From: Cobetia crustatorum
Lineage (GTDB): Bacteria; Pseudomonadota; Gammaproteobacteria; Pseudomonadales; Halomonadaceae
Assembly: GCF_000591415.1 (NCBI RefSeq)
Contig: NZ_JEMF01000062.1
Location: 1 to 50,342, forward strand
DNA length: 50,342 bases
Direction of reading: 5' to 3'
Position numbers and translations under genes: made by a program. The notes under the pieces are model-generated. The model saw only the letters and a list, made by a program, of their open reading frames with translations, searched no databases and was not told the origin of the DNA. Of this stretch, positions 1-9,075 are shown piece after piece; position 1 is the first letter of the stretch, and every line of letters begins with the position of its first letter.

Positions 1-949
1 GGCTTATCGGGTCATTACCCGCCAGCGCCAGTAGCATGTTATCCACTGCGCGTTGGGCCATTGAGGACCGCGTCTCATGGGTGGCCGACCCGATGTGAGG
101 TAAGGCAACCACGTTGGGCATATGCGGGAGAGGAGATTCAACTGGCAGTGGTTCCTGCTCGAACACGTCCAGCCCTGCCGCGCCAATTTGCCTCGTTTTA
201 AGAGCTTCAATCAGCGCCTGCTCGTCGATAACCTTGCCACGCGAGATGTTGATAAGAATGCCGTTGGGCTTCATACGCTCCAAGGCAGCTGAATCGATTA
301 GCTTTTCGGTATCTGCATTCAGTGGCACGCTCACGCAGACGAAGTCGGAAGTTGCCAGTAGTTCTTGCAAGTTTAAGCGCAGTGCCCCCAGTTCCTTCTC
401 TAGCTCGGGTTTTGGCGATGCCATGGTGTAGCGTATTTGCATGCCAAATCCCAACGCTCCTCTGCGTGCGATGGCGGCACCGATACGGCCGAATCCTACC
501 ATCCCTAGTGTCTTGCCATGAACATCGCTCCCGAAGAGATCAGGTCCAATGCTAGACTTCCAGTGACCGTCTTTTACCCAGCTGGCCAGTTCAACTGCTC
601 GACGTGCAGTCGCCATGATCAGAAGAAATCCAGTATCTGCTGTGGTTTCGGTCAATACATCCGGTGTGTTGCACAGTAGAATGTTTCGTTCGGTCAATGT
701 CGCTAGCGGATAATTGTCGTAGCCCACCGAGATGCTTGCGATGGTTTCCAGATACGGCGCGCTATCGATCAGCTGTGGTGTGACCTTGAGGCCAGCAGTG
801 ATGAGACCATGCGCTCTGGAAAGCGCCGCATGAAAGGCTGGGCTATCCGCGTCTTCATGATGCTCGAAGTAATCGACATCGTGATGCTGTCGGAGCTGTG
901 CAAGCTGTTCCTCGTTGAGTCGGCGAAAGGCAACGATACGTTTTCTCAT
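1..949 (-). CDS. kguD: 2-ketogluconate reductase / D-2-hydroxyacid dehydrogenase (partial)
   Basis: NAD(P)H-dependent 2-hydroxyacid dehydrogenase of the GhrB/TkrA type. It is predicted to reduce 2-keto-6-phosphogluconate (or 2-ketogluconate) to 6-phosphogluconate in the cytoplasm. Reading down from the ATG at 949, the Rossmann motif GFGRIGAA is visible near the middle, followed by the three catalytic landmarks of the family: Arg in NISRGK, Glu in DVFEQEP and His in LPHIGSATHE. About 316 codons are present; the frame is open at the window edge, so only the last few residues should be missing. It lies 67 bp downstream of the kinase gene on the same strand. The family assignment is strong. The exact substrate is inferred from the kgu neighbourhood, and glyoxylate/hydroxypyruvate reductase activity is an alternative. 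Confidence 0.88.
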   Translation of the reverse strand, partial: MRKRIVAFRRLNEEQLAQLRQHHDVDYFEHHEDADSPAFHAALSRAHGLITAGLKVTPQLIDSAPYLETIASISVGYDNYPLATLTERNILLCNTPDVLTETTADTGFLLIMATARRAVELASWVKDGHWKSSIGPDLFGSDVHGKTLGMVGFGRIGAAIARRGALGFGMQIRYTMASPKPELEKELGALRLNLQELLATSDFVCVSVPLNADTEKLIDSAALERMKPNGILINISRGKVIDEQALIEALKTRQIGAAGLDVFEQEPLPVESPLPHMPNVVALPHIGSATHETRSSMAQRAVDNMLLALAGNDPIS

Positions 950-1016
950 GAGGTGTCATTCCTGTGTCGATAAAAACAAAATTTTTGTGCTGCTTGGTGT
1001 CTGCTTGTCAGGCGGG

Positions 1017-1991
1017 CTATTGGGTGAGATCTTTCAGTTGATCACGGTTTGGCAAACCTTCCATGTCGCCTATAACCTGGACGGCCCGAGCTCCAATTAA
1101 ATTGGCACGATGCAATGCTTCAGATGGAGTGAAGCCTTCTAATAAGGCGCTGATAAGACCTACGGCAAAGCCATCACCAGCTCCAACGGTATCTAGGACG
1201 CGTGTTACCGGAATACCTGCGACCGTGTAGGACTCAAGCTGGCCATTGAGGAGGCCTCGATAGTAGCTACCTTGTGGGCCGAGTTTGATAATGACAGCTC
1301 GCGCACCGCGTTCGAGATAGAAGTCAGCGATGGCTTCTGGTCTCTCATGACCGCTTAGAAGCCGCCCTTCAGATAGTCCAGGTAATACCCAATCAGCTTT
1401 TGCTGCCAGAGCATTGAGAGTCTCACGCATCACGTTTTCGTTTTTCCACAGGGAGGGGCGTAGATTGGGGTCGAACGAGATACTGGCTCCGGCATCGCGT
1501 GCCTTAACCATCATGTATTCTGAAAGCTCGCAAGTGACTGAAGATAGCGCGGGAGGAATGCCTGTGGCATGTAAATGGCGCAATTGCGAGAAGTCGATAT
1601 CTTTCGCATCTTCAATGCATAGCTGGCTTGCAGCACTGTTACGGCGGTAGTACTCCACCGCAGGATCCTCGCTATCATTGGCGCGTGCCTTGAATACCAG
1701 TCCGGTGGAGCGTAGGGGGTCGGTATGCAGGAACTGGCAGTCCAACCCCTCATTACCGAGTGTCTTGCGTAGATAGCGTCCAAAGCTGTCGTCACCTACG
1801 CGACTCAACCAACCAACATGAAAACCCAGCCGCGCCAGCCCGATAGCGACATTGGTATCTGCGCCTGCCACTCGGCGATGGAAGTGATCTACGCATTCTA
1901 GAGCACCGGTTTCATCGGCTACCAGCATGGCCATCGCTTCGCCAAAAGCGATTATCTCCGGAGAATTTGTTTGAGGGTGTGATTTGTTCAT
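1017..1991 (-). CDS. kguK: 2-ketogluconate kinase (PfkB family)
   Basis: PfkB/ribokinase-family sugar kinase of 324 residues, the normal family length. The N-terminal EIIAFGEAMAML strand opens the sugar-binding lid fold. The C-terminal signature DTVGAGDGF near residues 266-274 carries the anion hole and the catalytic Asp. Between a kguE-like and a kguD-like gene it most likely phosphorylates 2-ketogluconate to 2-keto-6-phosphogluconate; sequence alone cannot exclude 2-keto-3-deoxygluconate kinase. The ATG at 1991 is preceded by a good AGGAG about 6 bases upstream, which fixes the start. It sits 82 bp below kguE in the same direction, consistent with one operon. Its base composition is near 52% G+C in the stretches I counted, lower than genes to the right. 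Confidence 0.88.
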   Translation of the reverse strand: MNKSHPQTNSPEIIAFGEAMAMLVADETGALECVDHFHRRVAGADTNVAIGLARLGFHVGWLSRVGDDSFGRYLRKTLGNEGLDCQFLHTDPLRSTGLVFKARANDSEDPAVEYYRRNSAASQLCIEDAKDIDFSQLRHLHATGIPPALSSVTCELSEYMMVKARDAGASISFDPNLRPSLWKNENVMRETLNALAAKADWVLPGLSEGRLLSGHERPEAIADFYLERGARAVIIKLGPQGSYYRGLLNGQLESYTVAGIPVTRVLDTVGAGDGFAVGLISALLEGFTPSEALHRANLIGARAVQVIGDMEGLPNRDQLKDLTQ

Positions 1992-2073
1992 GAATGCTCC
2001 TGGAGTGAGTGAGAGAAGAAAGATCCAGCATATGGTAAAGCGGTGACAAAAATCGCGATTAGAGACGAGGTAT

Positions 2074-2949
2074 CTATTGAGTAGTAGTTATCGCTCTCAG
2101 TCGCTCGACTTCGCGACGGGTAATGCTTGGCAGGGCGGCTGACAGATAGCGGAAATCGACATTTCCTATGTCGTCTTTCGCAAGAGGGGATGTAGGTTGT
2201 AGGGGATATTCAATTGCGCGCATTACATCTTTAGGGAAATGGCGGAATATTGAAGACCACTCGATAAGGTCTGTATCACTTGGTACACGCGCGTGGCATT
2301 TTCCTGCGGTGTCAGTACTCACGCCTTTGCAGTGTACATAGCGTACATGCCGGCCAAGGCGCTCCGCGGCATGCTGTGCGCTGGCGCCACACCATTGCCA
2401 GTTGCCGATATCGAACGTCATGCCTAATGAACATCCAGCATGTTCGGCATCTTTCAAACAGGCAATCATCGCGGAGAGGGAGCCACCTTGTGAGGTCTGA
2501 TCGTTCTCGATCAGTATTTGAGGGACTCCGCTATCGGCAAGCAAGGACGACAGCGCTTCCCAAGTATCTCGACCGGCCCCACGATAGTCACCCAGTGCGA
2601 ACTTGATGCTTTCCGCACCCAGTGCATTTGCCTCGCGTAGTCGCCTAGATACGCTTTCGGCAGGACGCGTTGCATTCCAGAGTCCATCTGCGGTGGAATA
2701 AATGACGCCAAGTGCATGTTCTGCGCATTGCGCGCCTAGCATATCGAAAGCTTGGAAGTCAGTAGGTAATAATTCGCGACGAATCTCGACCTTGTCGGCC
2801 CCGGCCTCATGTATCCAGTCCAGGCTAGCGGCCTGCCCCCGTGCCAGCATCAAGGTACTACCGAAAGCAGAGGTGCAGACTGCAACCTGCGGAATAGTTG
2901 AAGAGCGATCAAGTTTTGGTACCGATACCATATCAAGATGTGAGGTCAT
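2074..2949 (-). CDS. kguE: KguE-like sugar phosphate isomerase/epimerase (TIM barrel)
   Basis: Xylose-isomerase-like TIM-barrel protein of about 292 residues. Visible features are a strand-rich start (VAVCTSAFGSTLM), an acidic ILIENDQTSQGG segment and a late GMTFDIGNWQWCG segment typical of the metal-binding face of this superfamily. In Pseudomonas the homologous kguE is the first gene of the 2-ketogluconate operon and is called an epimerase, but its precise reaction is not well established. The frame can be extended to a TTG at 3009 that would overlap the LacI gene. I chose the ATG at 2949 because AAGGAG lies about 10 bases before it and the family-like sequence starts after it. It is 56 bp downstream of the regulator and heads the catabolic genes. 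Confidence 0.8.
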   Translation of the reverse strand: MTSHLDMVSVPKLDRSSTIPQVAVCTSAFGSTLMLARGQAASLDWIHEAGADKVEIRRELLPTDFQAFDMLGAQCAEHALGVIYSTADGLWNATRPAESVSRRLREANALGAESIKFALGDYRGAGRDTWEALSSLLADSGVPQILIENDQTSQGGSLSAMIACLKDAEHAGCSLGMTFDIGNWQWCGASAQHAAERLGRHVRYVHCKGVSTDTAGKCHARVPSDTDLIEWSSIFRHFPKDVMRAIEYPLQPTSPLAKDDIGNVDFRYLSAALPSITRREVERLRAITTTQ

Positions 2950-3005
2950 CTTTCCTGATCTCCTTATGATGGTTAAGACATGTCTGAAATGAAAAGCTGA
3001 TTGAT

Positions 3006-4070
3006 TCAAATAGCGTGGGGGTCAGGACAGGATGTTGAGCCACGCTTGATCAATGTTGGGTGATAGCGGATATGGCGTGACTGCCCGACGTAAGCCTCAC
3101 GATTGCGTTCCAGAAGGCAGGCAAAAGCCCGTCGCCCGATTTCTTCCGTGGGCTGTGCCAATGTCGTGATACCCGGCGTCAATAAGCTGCACCATTCCAA
3201 TTCATCAATGCCTAGGAGGCCGATAGAGCCGGTATTCAGCTTGAGCTGTTTGAGGCAGCGTGCCGCCATCAACGTCATGTTGCCATTACCACACAGGATG
3301 GCAGGTCGACTTGCCGTGGATATGAATTGCTCCACCACGGGCACCAATGACGTCAAGCCAGCGGACATCGATAGCATGAAGGTCTTACCATTGATTGTGC
3401 TTTCCTGCGCGGTTAGCTGGTAGGTGAGTCGTGACAAGCGCTCCTGACGTGAGCTTGCGTGGTTCACCGGTTCGCTCAGGTAGAGAATGTCTCGATACCC
3501 AGTCTCAATAAGATGCGCTATAGCCATGTCGATGGTGGCATCATTGTCGAGTCCGACCATGTCAGCCTCTACCCCCGGTAATTGTCGGTCCAATAACACC
3601 ATTGGTAAGCCAGTTGAGGCTAGCTCTGCAAGCTCTTGGCTGACACGTCCGCTGGCATTGACTACCAAGCCTTCAATGCCGTAACTAATTAACTGTGCGA
3701 TATGGGCTTGCTCAAGGCGAGAGTCATTGTCAGTATTGCAAATCATCAAGGAGAAGCCTTGTTCGCGTGCAGCTTGCTCTATGCCGTGCATGACAGCCAC
3801 CGAAAAGGGGTTACGGATATCTGCGACCAGCATGCCAATCAGGCCGGTGCGCCCCCCTTTAAGGCTGCGTGCCATTAGGTTTGGGCGATAATTGAGACGG
3901 GAAGCCGCCCGCGCGATGCGTTTCTGAAGATCGAGTGACAATTGCTCGCGAGCCCCTCCAAAATAACGTGAAACGCTTGTCTTGGATGCGCAAGCCTCTT
4001 GCGCAACTTGCTTTAGAGTAGCGCGGCGACTATGAGCGGGGGGGGCTAAGTTCATCTGGTGGCATGTCAC
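3006..4070 (-). CDS. ptxS: LacI-family regulator, PtxS-like
   Basis: LacI/GalR repressor of 354 residues. An N-terminal helix-turn-helix (residues about 18-40, ATLKQVAQEACASKTSVSRYF) is followed by the hinge helix (YRPNLMARSLKGGRTGLIGML) and a periplasmic-binding-protein-like effector domain with typical VLLDRQLPG and GYRDILYL strands. Its place directly upstream of kguE-kguK-kguD and its N-terminal style match PtxS, which represses this pathway and is induced by 2-ketogluconate. The start is uncertain: a GTG at 4070 gives the full length, and an ATG at 4055 would remove five residues; neither has a clear ribosome-binding site. It reads in the same direction as the genes it should control, so it probably autoregulates the operon. 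Confidence 0.82.
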   Translation of the reverse strand: MTCHQMNLAPPAHSRRATLKQVAQEACASKTSVSRYFGGAREQLSLDLQKRIARAASRLNYRPNLMARSLKGGRTGLIGMLVADIRNPFSVAVMHGIEQAAREQGFSLMICNTDNDSRLEQAHIAQLISYGIEGLVVNASGRVSQELAELASTGLPMVLLDRQLPGVEADMVGLDNDATIDMAIAHLIETGYRDILYLSEPVNHASSRQERLSRLTYQLTAQESTINGKTFMLSMSAGLTSLVPVVEQFISTASRPAILCGNGNMTLMAARCLKQLKLNTGSIGLLGIDELEWCSLLTPGITTLAQPTEEIGRRAFACLLERNREAYVGQSRHIRYHPTLIKRGSTSCPDPHAI

Positions 4071-4076
4071 GCTCGT

Positions 4077-4090
4077 ATTATCGAAATAAT
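4077..4090. promoter_or_regulatory. Small palindrome upstream of the ptxS-like gene
   Basis: ATTAT-CGAA-ATAAT is a perfect inverted repeat (5-bp arms, 4-base centre) placed just upstream of the LacI-family start. Position and symmetry make it a candidate autoregulatory operator, but it is short and A+T-rich, so it may be chance. Confidence 0.3.
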
Positions 4091-4152
4091 GGTATCGTTC
4101 CCATCGTAGTGTTCCTTAATAAGGTTGCAAGCTGGTCTTTGGTCTTAGGTAA

Positions 4153-4184
4153 TGGGGGCGCATAGTCATTTTCTTACGCCCCCA
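4153..4184. terminator. Stem-loop between the dehydrogenase gene and ptxS
   Basis: TGGGGGCG (4153-4160) and CGCCCCCA (4177-4184) form a perfect 8-bp G+C-rich stem with a 16-base loop. It lies 82 bp past the stop of the minus-strand dehydrogenase gene, where a terminator is expected. There is no good T-run on the minus strand, so it is a weak or Rho-assisted terminator candidate. Confidence 0.45.
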
Positions 4185-4265
4185 GGGTTGATCTACATCA
4201 GGGAGATCATGTGGTCGTAAGGCTTTTAGGCGGCGCAGACGCGGCTCTGCTTGGTTCAGGTCTCT

Positions 4266-5861
4266 TCACACTCGTTTGCCGTCCATCAGGCGCGGCAGGG
4301 CTTCAGGGTTGGCGTCGCGCAATGTCGGGCTCAGCAGTGCCTCCGGCAGGTCCTGGTAGCACACCGGACGCAGGAAGCGTTCGATGGCGGCACTACCCAC
4401 GGAAGTCGTGCGGCTATCGGAGGTGGCGGGCCACGGGCCACCATGCACCATGGCCTGACAGACTTCGACACCAGTGGGCCAGCCATTGGCCAGGATACGG
4501 CCAGCGCGACGCTCGAGTACTGGCAGCAGCTGACGCACCGCATCGTGATCAGCGTCATCCATGTGTACGGTGGCGGTCAACTGACCTTCCAGGTACTCAC
4601 AGACGGCACGCATTTCCGCAATGTCGCGGCATGCAATGATCAGTGCACTGGCGCCAAAGACTTCTTCCTGCAGAGCGGGTTCGCTCAGGAAATCACTGGC
4701 CGAGGTACGGAACAGTGCCGTCTGACACGGGCTGGCATTATCTGAATCCAGCGCACCACGCGCGACTTCCTTAACTTGCGGCAGACTTGAAAGCTGCTCG
4801 ACACCCTTGCGATAGGCGTCATGAATGCCGGGTGTCAGCATGGTTTGGCAGCCACTTGCAGCGACGCTGTCGGCGGCAGTCGCGATGAAGCGTTCCAGTG
4901 CCTCACCTTCCAGCGCCAATACCAGGCCCGGGTTGGTACAGAACTGGCCTGCGCCCATGTTCAGCGAGCCGATGAAGGCCTGTCCTAGTGATTCGGCGCG
5001 TGCTTCAAGTACGGCCGGCATCAGCAGTACCGGATTGATGCTGCTCATCTCGGCGTAGACCGGAATTGGCTGCGGGCGATTCTGGGCCGTCTTGAGCAAT
5101 GCGGTGCCGCCACTGCGCGAGCCGGTGAAGCCGACAGCCTGAATGCGCGGATCAGTGATCAGTGCCTGGCCGAGAATTCTGCCACTGCCATAGAGCAGAG
5201 AGAACACGCCTTCCGGCAGGTTACAGCGCTTGACGGCGCGCTGGATGGCCCCACCGACCAGCTCGGACGTACCCGGATGGGCAGAGTGCGCCTTGACGAT
5301 TACCGGGCAGCCCGCCGCAAGGGCAGAGGCGGTATCTCCGCCTGCCACCGAGAAGGCCAGCGGGAAGTTACTGGCGCCAAAGACCGCGACCGGGCCCAGA
5401 GCAATGCGACGCTGGCGCAGATCGGCACGCGGCATCGGACTGCGTTCTGGCAGGGCGGGATCAATGCGGACATCCAGCCACTCGCCAGCACGTACGACAC
5501 CGGCAAACAGACGCAACTGACCACAGGTGCGGCCACGTTCGCCTTCAAGACGCGCGCGCGGCAGACCGGTTTCCTGCAGGGCGCGTTCGGTGATCTGTTC
5601 ACCGATGGCCTCGATTTCCTCGGCGATGGTCTCAAGGAAGGTGGCGCGTGATTCTGGGTCTGTCTCGCGGAAGCTATCGAAGGCGTCATGTGCAAGTTTA
5701 CAGGCCAGTTCGACTTCTTCTGCACTGCCGGAGGGATAGCCCGGCTCAAGCGTCTCGCCATTGGCAGGATTGATGGCATGCAGCGGCTTGCCAGTGGCGA
5801 GCAGGCTGCGCTGGCCGATGAGCTGATGTCCGTGCAATGGCGATTGGTCTGAAAGTGACAT
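4266..5861 (-). CDS. 2,5-dioxovalerate (alpha-ketoglutarate semialdehyde) dehydrogenase
   Basis: Aldehyde dehydrogenase superfamily protein of 531 residues in the KGSADH-type branch, which oxidises 2,5-dioxovalerate to 2-oxoglutarate with NAD(P)+, the last step of several pentose, uronate and hydroxyproline pathways. Visible residues include [17 protein letters not shown] and the cofactor Lys in [12 protein letters not shown], the general base Glu in [11 protein letters not shown] and the catalytic Cys in [10 protein letters not shown]. The frame runs back to 5984, but the ATG at 5861 (MSLSDQS) starts the conserved region and is preceded by a purine-rich GAGAAGAG, so I chose it. It lies 170 bp downstream of the SDR gene on the same strand and is probably co-transcribed. 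Family assignment is strong; the pathway it serves here is inferred. Confidence 0.87.
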   Translation of the reverse strand: MSLSDQSPLHGHQLIGQRSLLATGKPLHAINPANGETLEPGYPSGSAEEVELACKLAHDAFDSFRETDPESRATFLETIAEEIEAIGEQITERALQETGLPRARLEGERGRTCGQLRLFAGVVRAGEWLDVRIDPALPERSPMPRADLRQRRIALGPVAVFGASNFPLAFSVAGGDTASALAAGCPVIVKAHSAHPGTSELVGGAIQRAVKRCNLPEGVFSLLYGSGRILGQALITDPRIQAVGFTGSRSGGTALLKTAQNRPQPIPVYAEMSSINPVLLMPAVLEARAESLGQAFIGSLNMGAGQFCTNPGLVLALEGEALERFIATAADSVAASGCQTMLTPGIHDAYRKGVEQLSSLPQVKEVARGALDSDNASPCQTALFRTSASDFLSEPALQEEVFGASALIIACRDIAEMRAVCEYLEGQLTATVHMDDADHDAVRQLLPVLERRAGRILANGWPTGVEVCQAMVHGGPWPATSDSRTTSVGSAAIERFLRPVCYQDLPEALLSPTLRDANPEALPRLMDGKRV

Positions 5862-6031
5862 ATGAAATATCTCTTCTCTGTTGACTGTACAGGGGCGAAA
5901 CAGCCCCGACACAAACGATGGCCACTGGGGCTTGGCATGTGTCGAGGCGGTGGCATCCCTGGCTTGCGAGAGCTTCTGACCCATTTGCGGTCTTGGTTCG
6001 CAAATGATGCTGTCTTATGCGTGACGCTGGT

Positions 6032-6808
6032 TTACGGACACATCTGGCCGCCATTGATATCGATCACCTGACCAGTGATGTAGCCACTGGTGGCATGCGA
6101 TGCGAGGAACAGGAAGGTGGGAGCGCATTCTTCCGAGGTACCGAAGCGGCCCATCGGGATGCTGCCAGCAATCTTCGCCCGCAGTTCTTCGCTCTTGTCG
6201 GCATGGAAGACGGTGTCGATGGTGCCCGGGGAGACGATGTTGAAGCGCACATTGTCCTTGGTGAACTCCTTCACCCAGTTGCGATGCAGGTTGTGCAACA
6301 TGGCCTTGGTGCCGCCATAAAGAGAGGCACCCAGGCCGCCACCTTCACGACCCGCGATGGAACCGGTGCTGATGACGCTGGCAGTGGTGCCGGATGTTGC
6401 AGCAGATGCCTTGAGGTGCGGCATCGCGTACTTGGTCGTCATGATTGCTGAGCGCAGGTTGAGGTCCATCACCAGATCAAAGGCTGCATCGTCGAGGCTC
6501 TCAAGGCCGGCACGAATGCCCAGGCCGCCGGCGTTGTTGACCAGCACATCCATGCCACCGAATGCCTTGGTGAAATCTTCAATGAGTGCGGCACAGCCTT
6601 CGCTGGTAGAGAGGTCGCGTGCGAAGTATTCAAAGCGTGCACCGGTGGCTTCCATCTGAGCGATGGCATCCTGTGCAGCCTCATCCTTTTGACGGCTGTT
6701 GATGCCGACCAGCGCGCCTTGGCGAGCAAATGCGACGGCAGCTGCTAGACCGATGCCTTTGGTGGAACCGGTAATCAGAACCTTTTTCTGCTGGAGATCG
6801 GTGAACAT
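6032..6808 (-). CDS. SDR-family oxidoreductase
   Basis: Classical short-chain dehydrogenase/reductase of 258 residues. It has the cofactor motif TGSTKGIG near residues 14-21, the NNAG motif in the middle, the catalytic Ser in VISTGSIAG and the YGGTK pair, plus the late PGTIDT loop. Such enzymes are often annotated as 3-oxoacyl-ACP reductases. Here a neighbouring KGSADH gene and a divergent TTT transporter suggest oxidation of a sugar, sugar lactone or hydroxy acid instead. The ATG at 6808 has AGGA about 8 bases upstream. It is the first gene of the leftward unit and faces the 767-bp region shared with tctC. Substrate is not determinable from sequence. Confidence 0.82.
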   Translation of the reverse strand: MFTDLQQKKVLITGSTKGIGLAAAVAFARQGALVGINSRQKDEAAQDAIAQMEATGARFEYFARDLSTSEGCAALIEDFTKAFGGMDVLVNNAGGLGIRAGLESLDDAAFDLVMDLNLRSAIMTTKYAMPHLKASAATSGTTASVISTGSIAGREGGGLGASLYGGTKAMLHNLHRNWVKEFTKDNVRFNIVSPGTIDTVFHADKSEELRAKIAGSIPMGRFGTSEECAPTFLFLASHATSGYITGQVIDINGGQMCP

Positions 6809-7575
6809 GGCAATTTCCTGAGTGATCAGTGTGTTGTTGTGTGGCCGGTATTAGTAAGCAAGTACTGCGGGCAATTGCTTTAAATGAGCCACTTGGAGAA
6901 GTAGGGGAGGAGGGAGGTATTGGCGAATATTGATACCTTCCGACCGGCAGGAGTCACCTTAGCTCACTCTTTTGTGATCGACAAACAAATAATAACAACT
7001 GGTGGGCGTGGTCTTCTCTACGTCAACGAAAGGGGATGCCAAAATGTGGTTGTGGTATCAGTTGAGATACACGTTAGTCGTATATCGAGGCAGAGGTGAG
7101 CGCATCGGCTGATACGAGTGTGACGAAATTGTTTGTTGTTTCGATATATTTGTTTATTTTCAATAGTTTAATCTTGTTTTTCTGAGTGGTTTTTCACCGA
7201 ATGGAAAGGAGTGTTACGGCCATAGGATAAGGGTATCGCGATGAAGAGTCAGCTAACCTAGGGGAAGCACTACGGCATTCTCCTTCGAAACCTGTATTGA
7301 GGGTAGTCGTCACGATCATTTTTGGATTGGTCTAAAGTTCAAGTTGTCATAACTTGTAAAGTCATCGTATCCCGCTGACACTCATCTCAGTGCCAAGGCA
7401 GTGACTGCAACATCGTATCCGCTGCCAAATCGCTCGAGCGCCATTAGATAAGCAGAGTACGCAGTATCTCTGATGGAACCCTGCTCGCAGCTCAAGTGAA
7501 GATCGCAACATCCAATGCCTCACTGACAACAGCTCACCAACGCCCCCATAACAAGATAAAGAGAGAGTCCAAGCC
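6809..7575. promoter_or_regulatory. Long divergent regulatory region between the SDR gene and tctC
   Basis: This 767-bp stretch holds no convincing gene and should contain the promoters of both divergent units. Its middle part (about 7120-7190) is strongly A+T-rich. Symmetric sites seen: CAAGTT-GTCAT-AACTTG at 7340-7356 (perfect 6-bp arms) and GTATC-N6-GATAC at 7055-7070. The words TGATACC (6931) and GGTATCA (7054) recur in opposite orientation, and a near-direct repeat beginning CATCGTATCC occurs near 7363 and 7411. These are candidate sites for the GntR regulator encoded after tctA; none is proven. Confidence 0.4.
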
Positions 7576-8541
7576 ATGCGTAAACTGTCACATGTCCTCT
7601 GTGCTTCAGTCCTCACCCTATCTGCTTCCGTCGCCATGGCGGCGGATTATCCCTACAAGCCGATTACCCTTATCGTGCCGTGGTCTGCCGGCGGTGGTAC
7701 CGATTCGGTGGGTCGTCAGCTGGCGGCTGGGCTGCAACAAGAGTTGGGTCAGCCGGTCAATGTCGTCAACAAGACCGGCGGGTCCGGTGTTGTCGGTCAT
7801 ATGACCATGAAGATGGCACGCCCTGACGGTTATACCCTTGGGCTGGGCACGGCAGAAATTGCCACTTATCAGCACATTGGTACCGCTCAGCTTTCCTACA
7901 AGGATTTCACTCCGATTGCACTGCTCAATCTGGATTATGCGGCGTTCACCGTGAAGGCTGATTCCGAGTGGGAGACGCTGGATGACGCACTAAAAGCTCT
8001 CAAGGCCAATCCCAGCGATTACACCGTGTCTGGCTCTGCGCCGGGTGCTGCCTATCACCTGTCCTTCGCGGGCTTCCTTGATCAGCAGGGCATTAATCCG
8101 AATGACGTGACGTTGGTGCCAAGTGAGGGCGCCGCGCCGGGTCTACAGGAACTGGCCGCCGGTGGCGTCGACATGGTGTTCTCCTCCATGCCGGAATCCG
8201 AATCCATGCGTGCCTCGGGCCGGGTCAAGACACTGGCAGTGCTGGCCAACGATCGTCTGGACTCCTTCCCGGATGTCCCGTCCGCGAAAGAGTTGACGGG
8301 TTCTGAGTGGAACCAGGGGTCCTGGCGTGGACTGGTAGGCCCGAAGGGAATGCCAGAAGAAGTGACTGAGCGCCTTGAAGAAGCGACTGAGAAAGTCTGG
8401 AACTCCGAGCAATTCCAGACCTTCATGTCCAGCCGTGGCTTCGGCACTGTCTGGGAAGATGCGGAAGGCTTTGAAGCCTTCATGAAAGACCAGGATGAAA
8501 AGAATGCGGTCACCATCGAAAAGCTGGGCCTGGCCAATTGA
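7576..8541 (+). CDS. tctC: Tripartite tricarboxylate transporter substrate-binding protein
   Basis: Periplasmic solute receptor of the TTT (Bug/TctC) family, 321 residues. The N-terminus is a clear Sec signal peptide (MRKLSHVLCASVLTLSASVAMA, cleavage after AMA near residue 22). The mature start DYPYKPITLIVPWSAGGGTDSVGR is the family hallmark: the PWSAGGGTD loop contacts a carboxylate of the ligand. It delivers its ligand to the TctA/TctB membrane pair encoded directly after it. TTT receptors bind varied carboxylates (citrate, tartrate, sugar acids), so the ligand is open. The divergent SDR and KGSADH genes make a sugar-acid-type substrate plausible. Confidence 0.93.
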   Translation: MRKLSHVLCASVLTLSASVAMAADYPYKPITLIVPWSAGGGTDSVGRQLAAGLQQELGQPVNVVNKTGGSGVVGHMTMKMARPDGYTLGLGTAEIATYQHIGTAQLSYKDFTPIALLNLDYAAFTVKADSEWETLDDALKALKANPSDYTVSGSAPGAAYHLSFAGFLDQQGINPNDVTLVPSEGAAPGLQELAAGGVDMVFSSMPESESMRASGRVKTLAVLANDRLDSFPDVPSAKELTGSEWNQGSWRGLVGPKGMPEEVTERLEEATEKVWNSEQFQTFMSSRGFGTVWEDAEGFEAFMKDQDEKNAVTIEKLGLAN

Positions 8542-8601
8542 TCGTCCGGCCAATGATGACCTGCTTGTTTTTACTTCTGATGTTTTCATGAGAAACCGCA
8601 C

Positions 8602-9075
8602 ATGCGTACCAATGACAAGGTGACGGGTGTGGTGACGGCAGCCTTTGGGGCTGCCGTCATATATGCCTCTCTCGATCTGAAAAATCTTCCCCGCCAAGAC
8701 TATGGTGCTGGCACCTTTCCAACGGTGATTGGCGGCTTGTTGGTGCTATTCGGTGCCATCCTGCTATTGCGCGGCCTCGGCAATCGCGAGGAGTGGCTTG
8801 CGTGGCAGCATCCTGTCCCTTTGATGCACTTCATTCTGACGTTGGCTGCCATTTGTGCCTCTGTGGTGGCCTACGTCTATCTGACGCCGGTGGTGGGGTT
8901 CCCCGTGGTGTCTTTTGTCCTGCTTTCTTTACTGCTTTATACCTTCCATCATCGGCGCTGGTTGCCGTCGATGGGTATGGCTCTGACAGCGACCGCCATT
9001 ATCTGGGGCGTATTTGGTCAGTTACTACATGTGCCGCTTGAGCTGGGGCTGCTGGAAAAGGTGATCTACTCATGA
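8602..9075 (+). CDS. tctB: Tripartite tricarboxylate transporter small membrane subunit
   Basis: Small TTT membrane subunit of 157 residues with about four hydrophobic segments (residues about 9-25, 38-57, 72-95 and 100-150), matching TctB in size and topology. It begins 60 bp after tctC, and its stop codon overlaps the tctA start in an ATGA arrangement, so the two membrane subunits are translationally coupled. Sequence conservation in TctB is low, so the call rests mainly on topology and on being between tctC and tctA. The start ATG at 8602 has only a weak purine-rich ribosome-binding site. Confidence 0.9.
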   Translation: MRTNDKVTGVVTAAFGAAVIYASLDLKNLPRQDYGAGTFPTVIGGLLVLFGAILLLRGLGNREEWLAWQHPVPLMHFILTLAAICASVVAYVYLTPVVGFPVVSFVLLSLLLYTFHHRRWLPSMGMALTATAIIWGVFGQLLHVPLELGLLEKVIYS

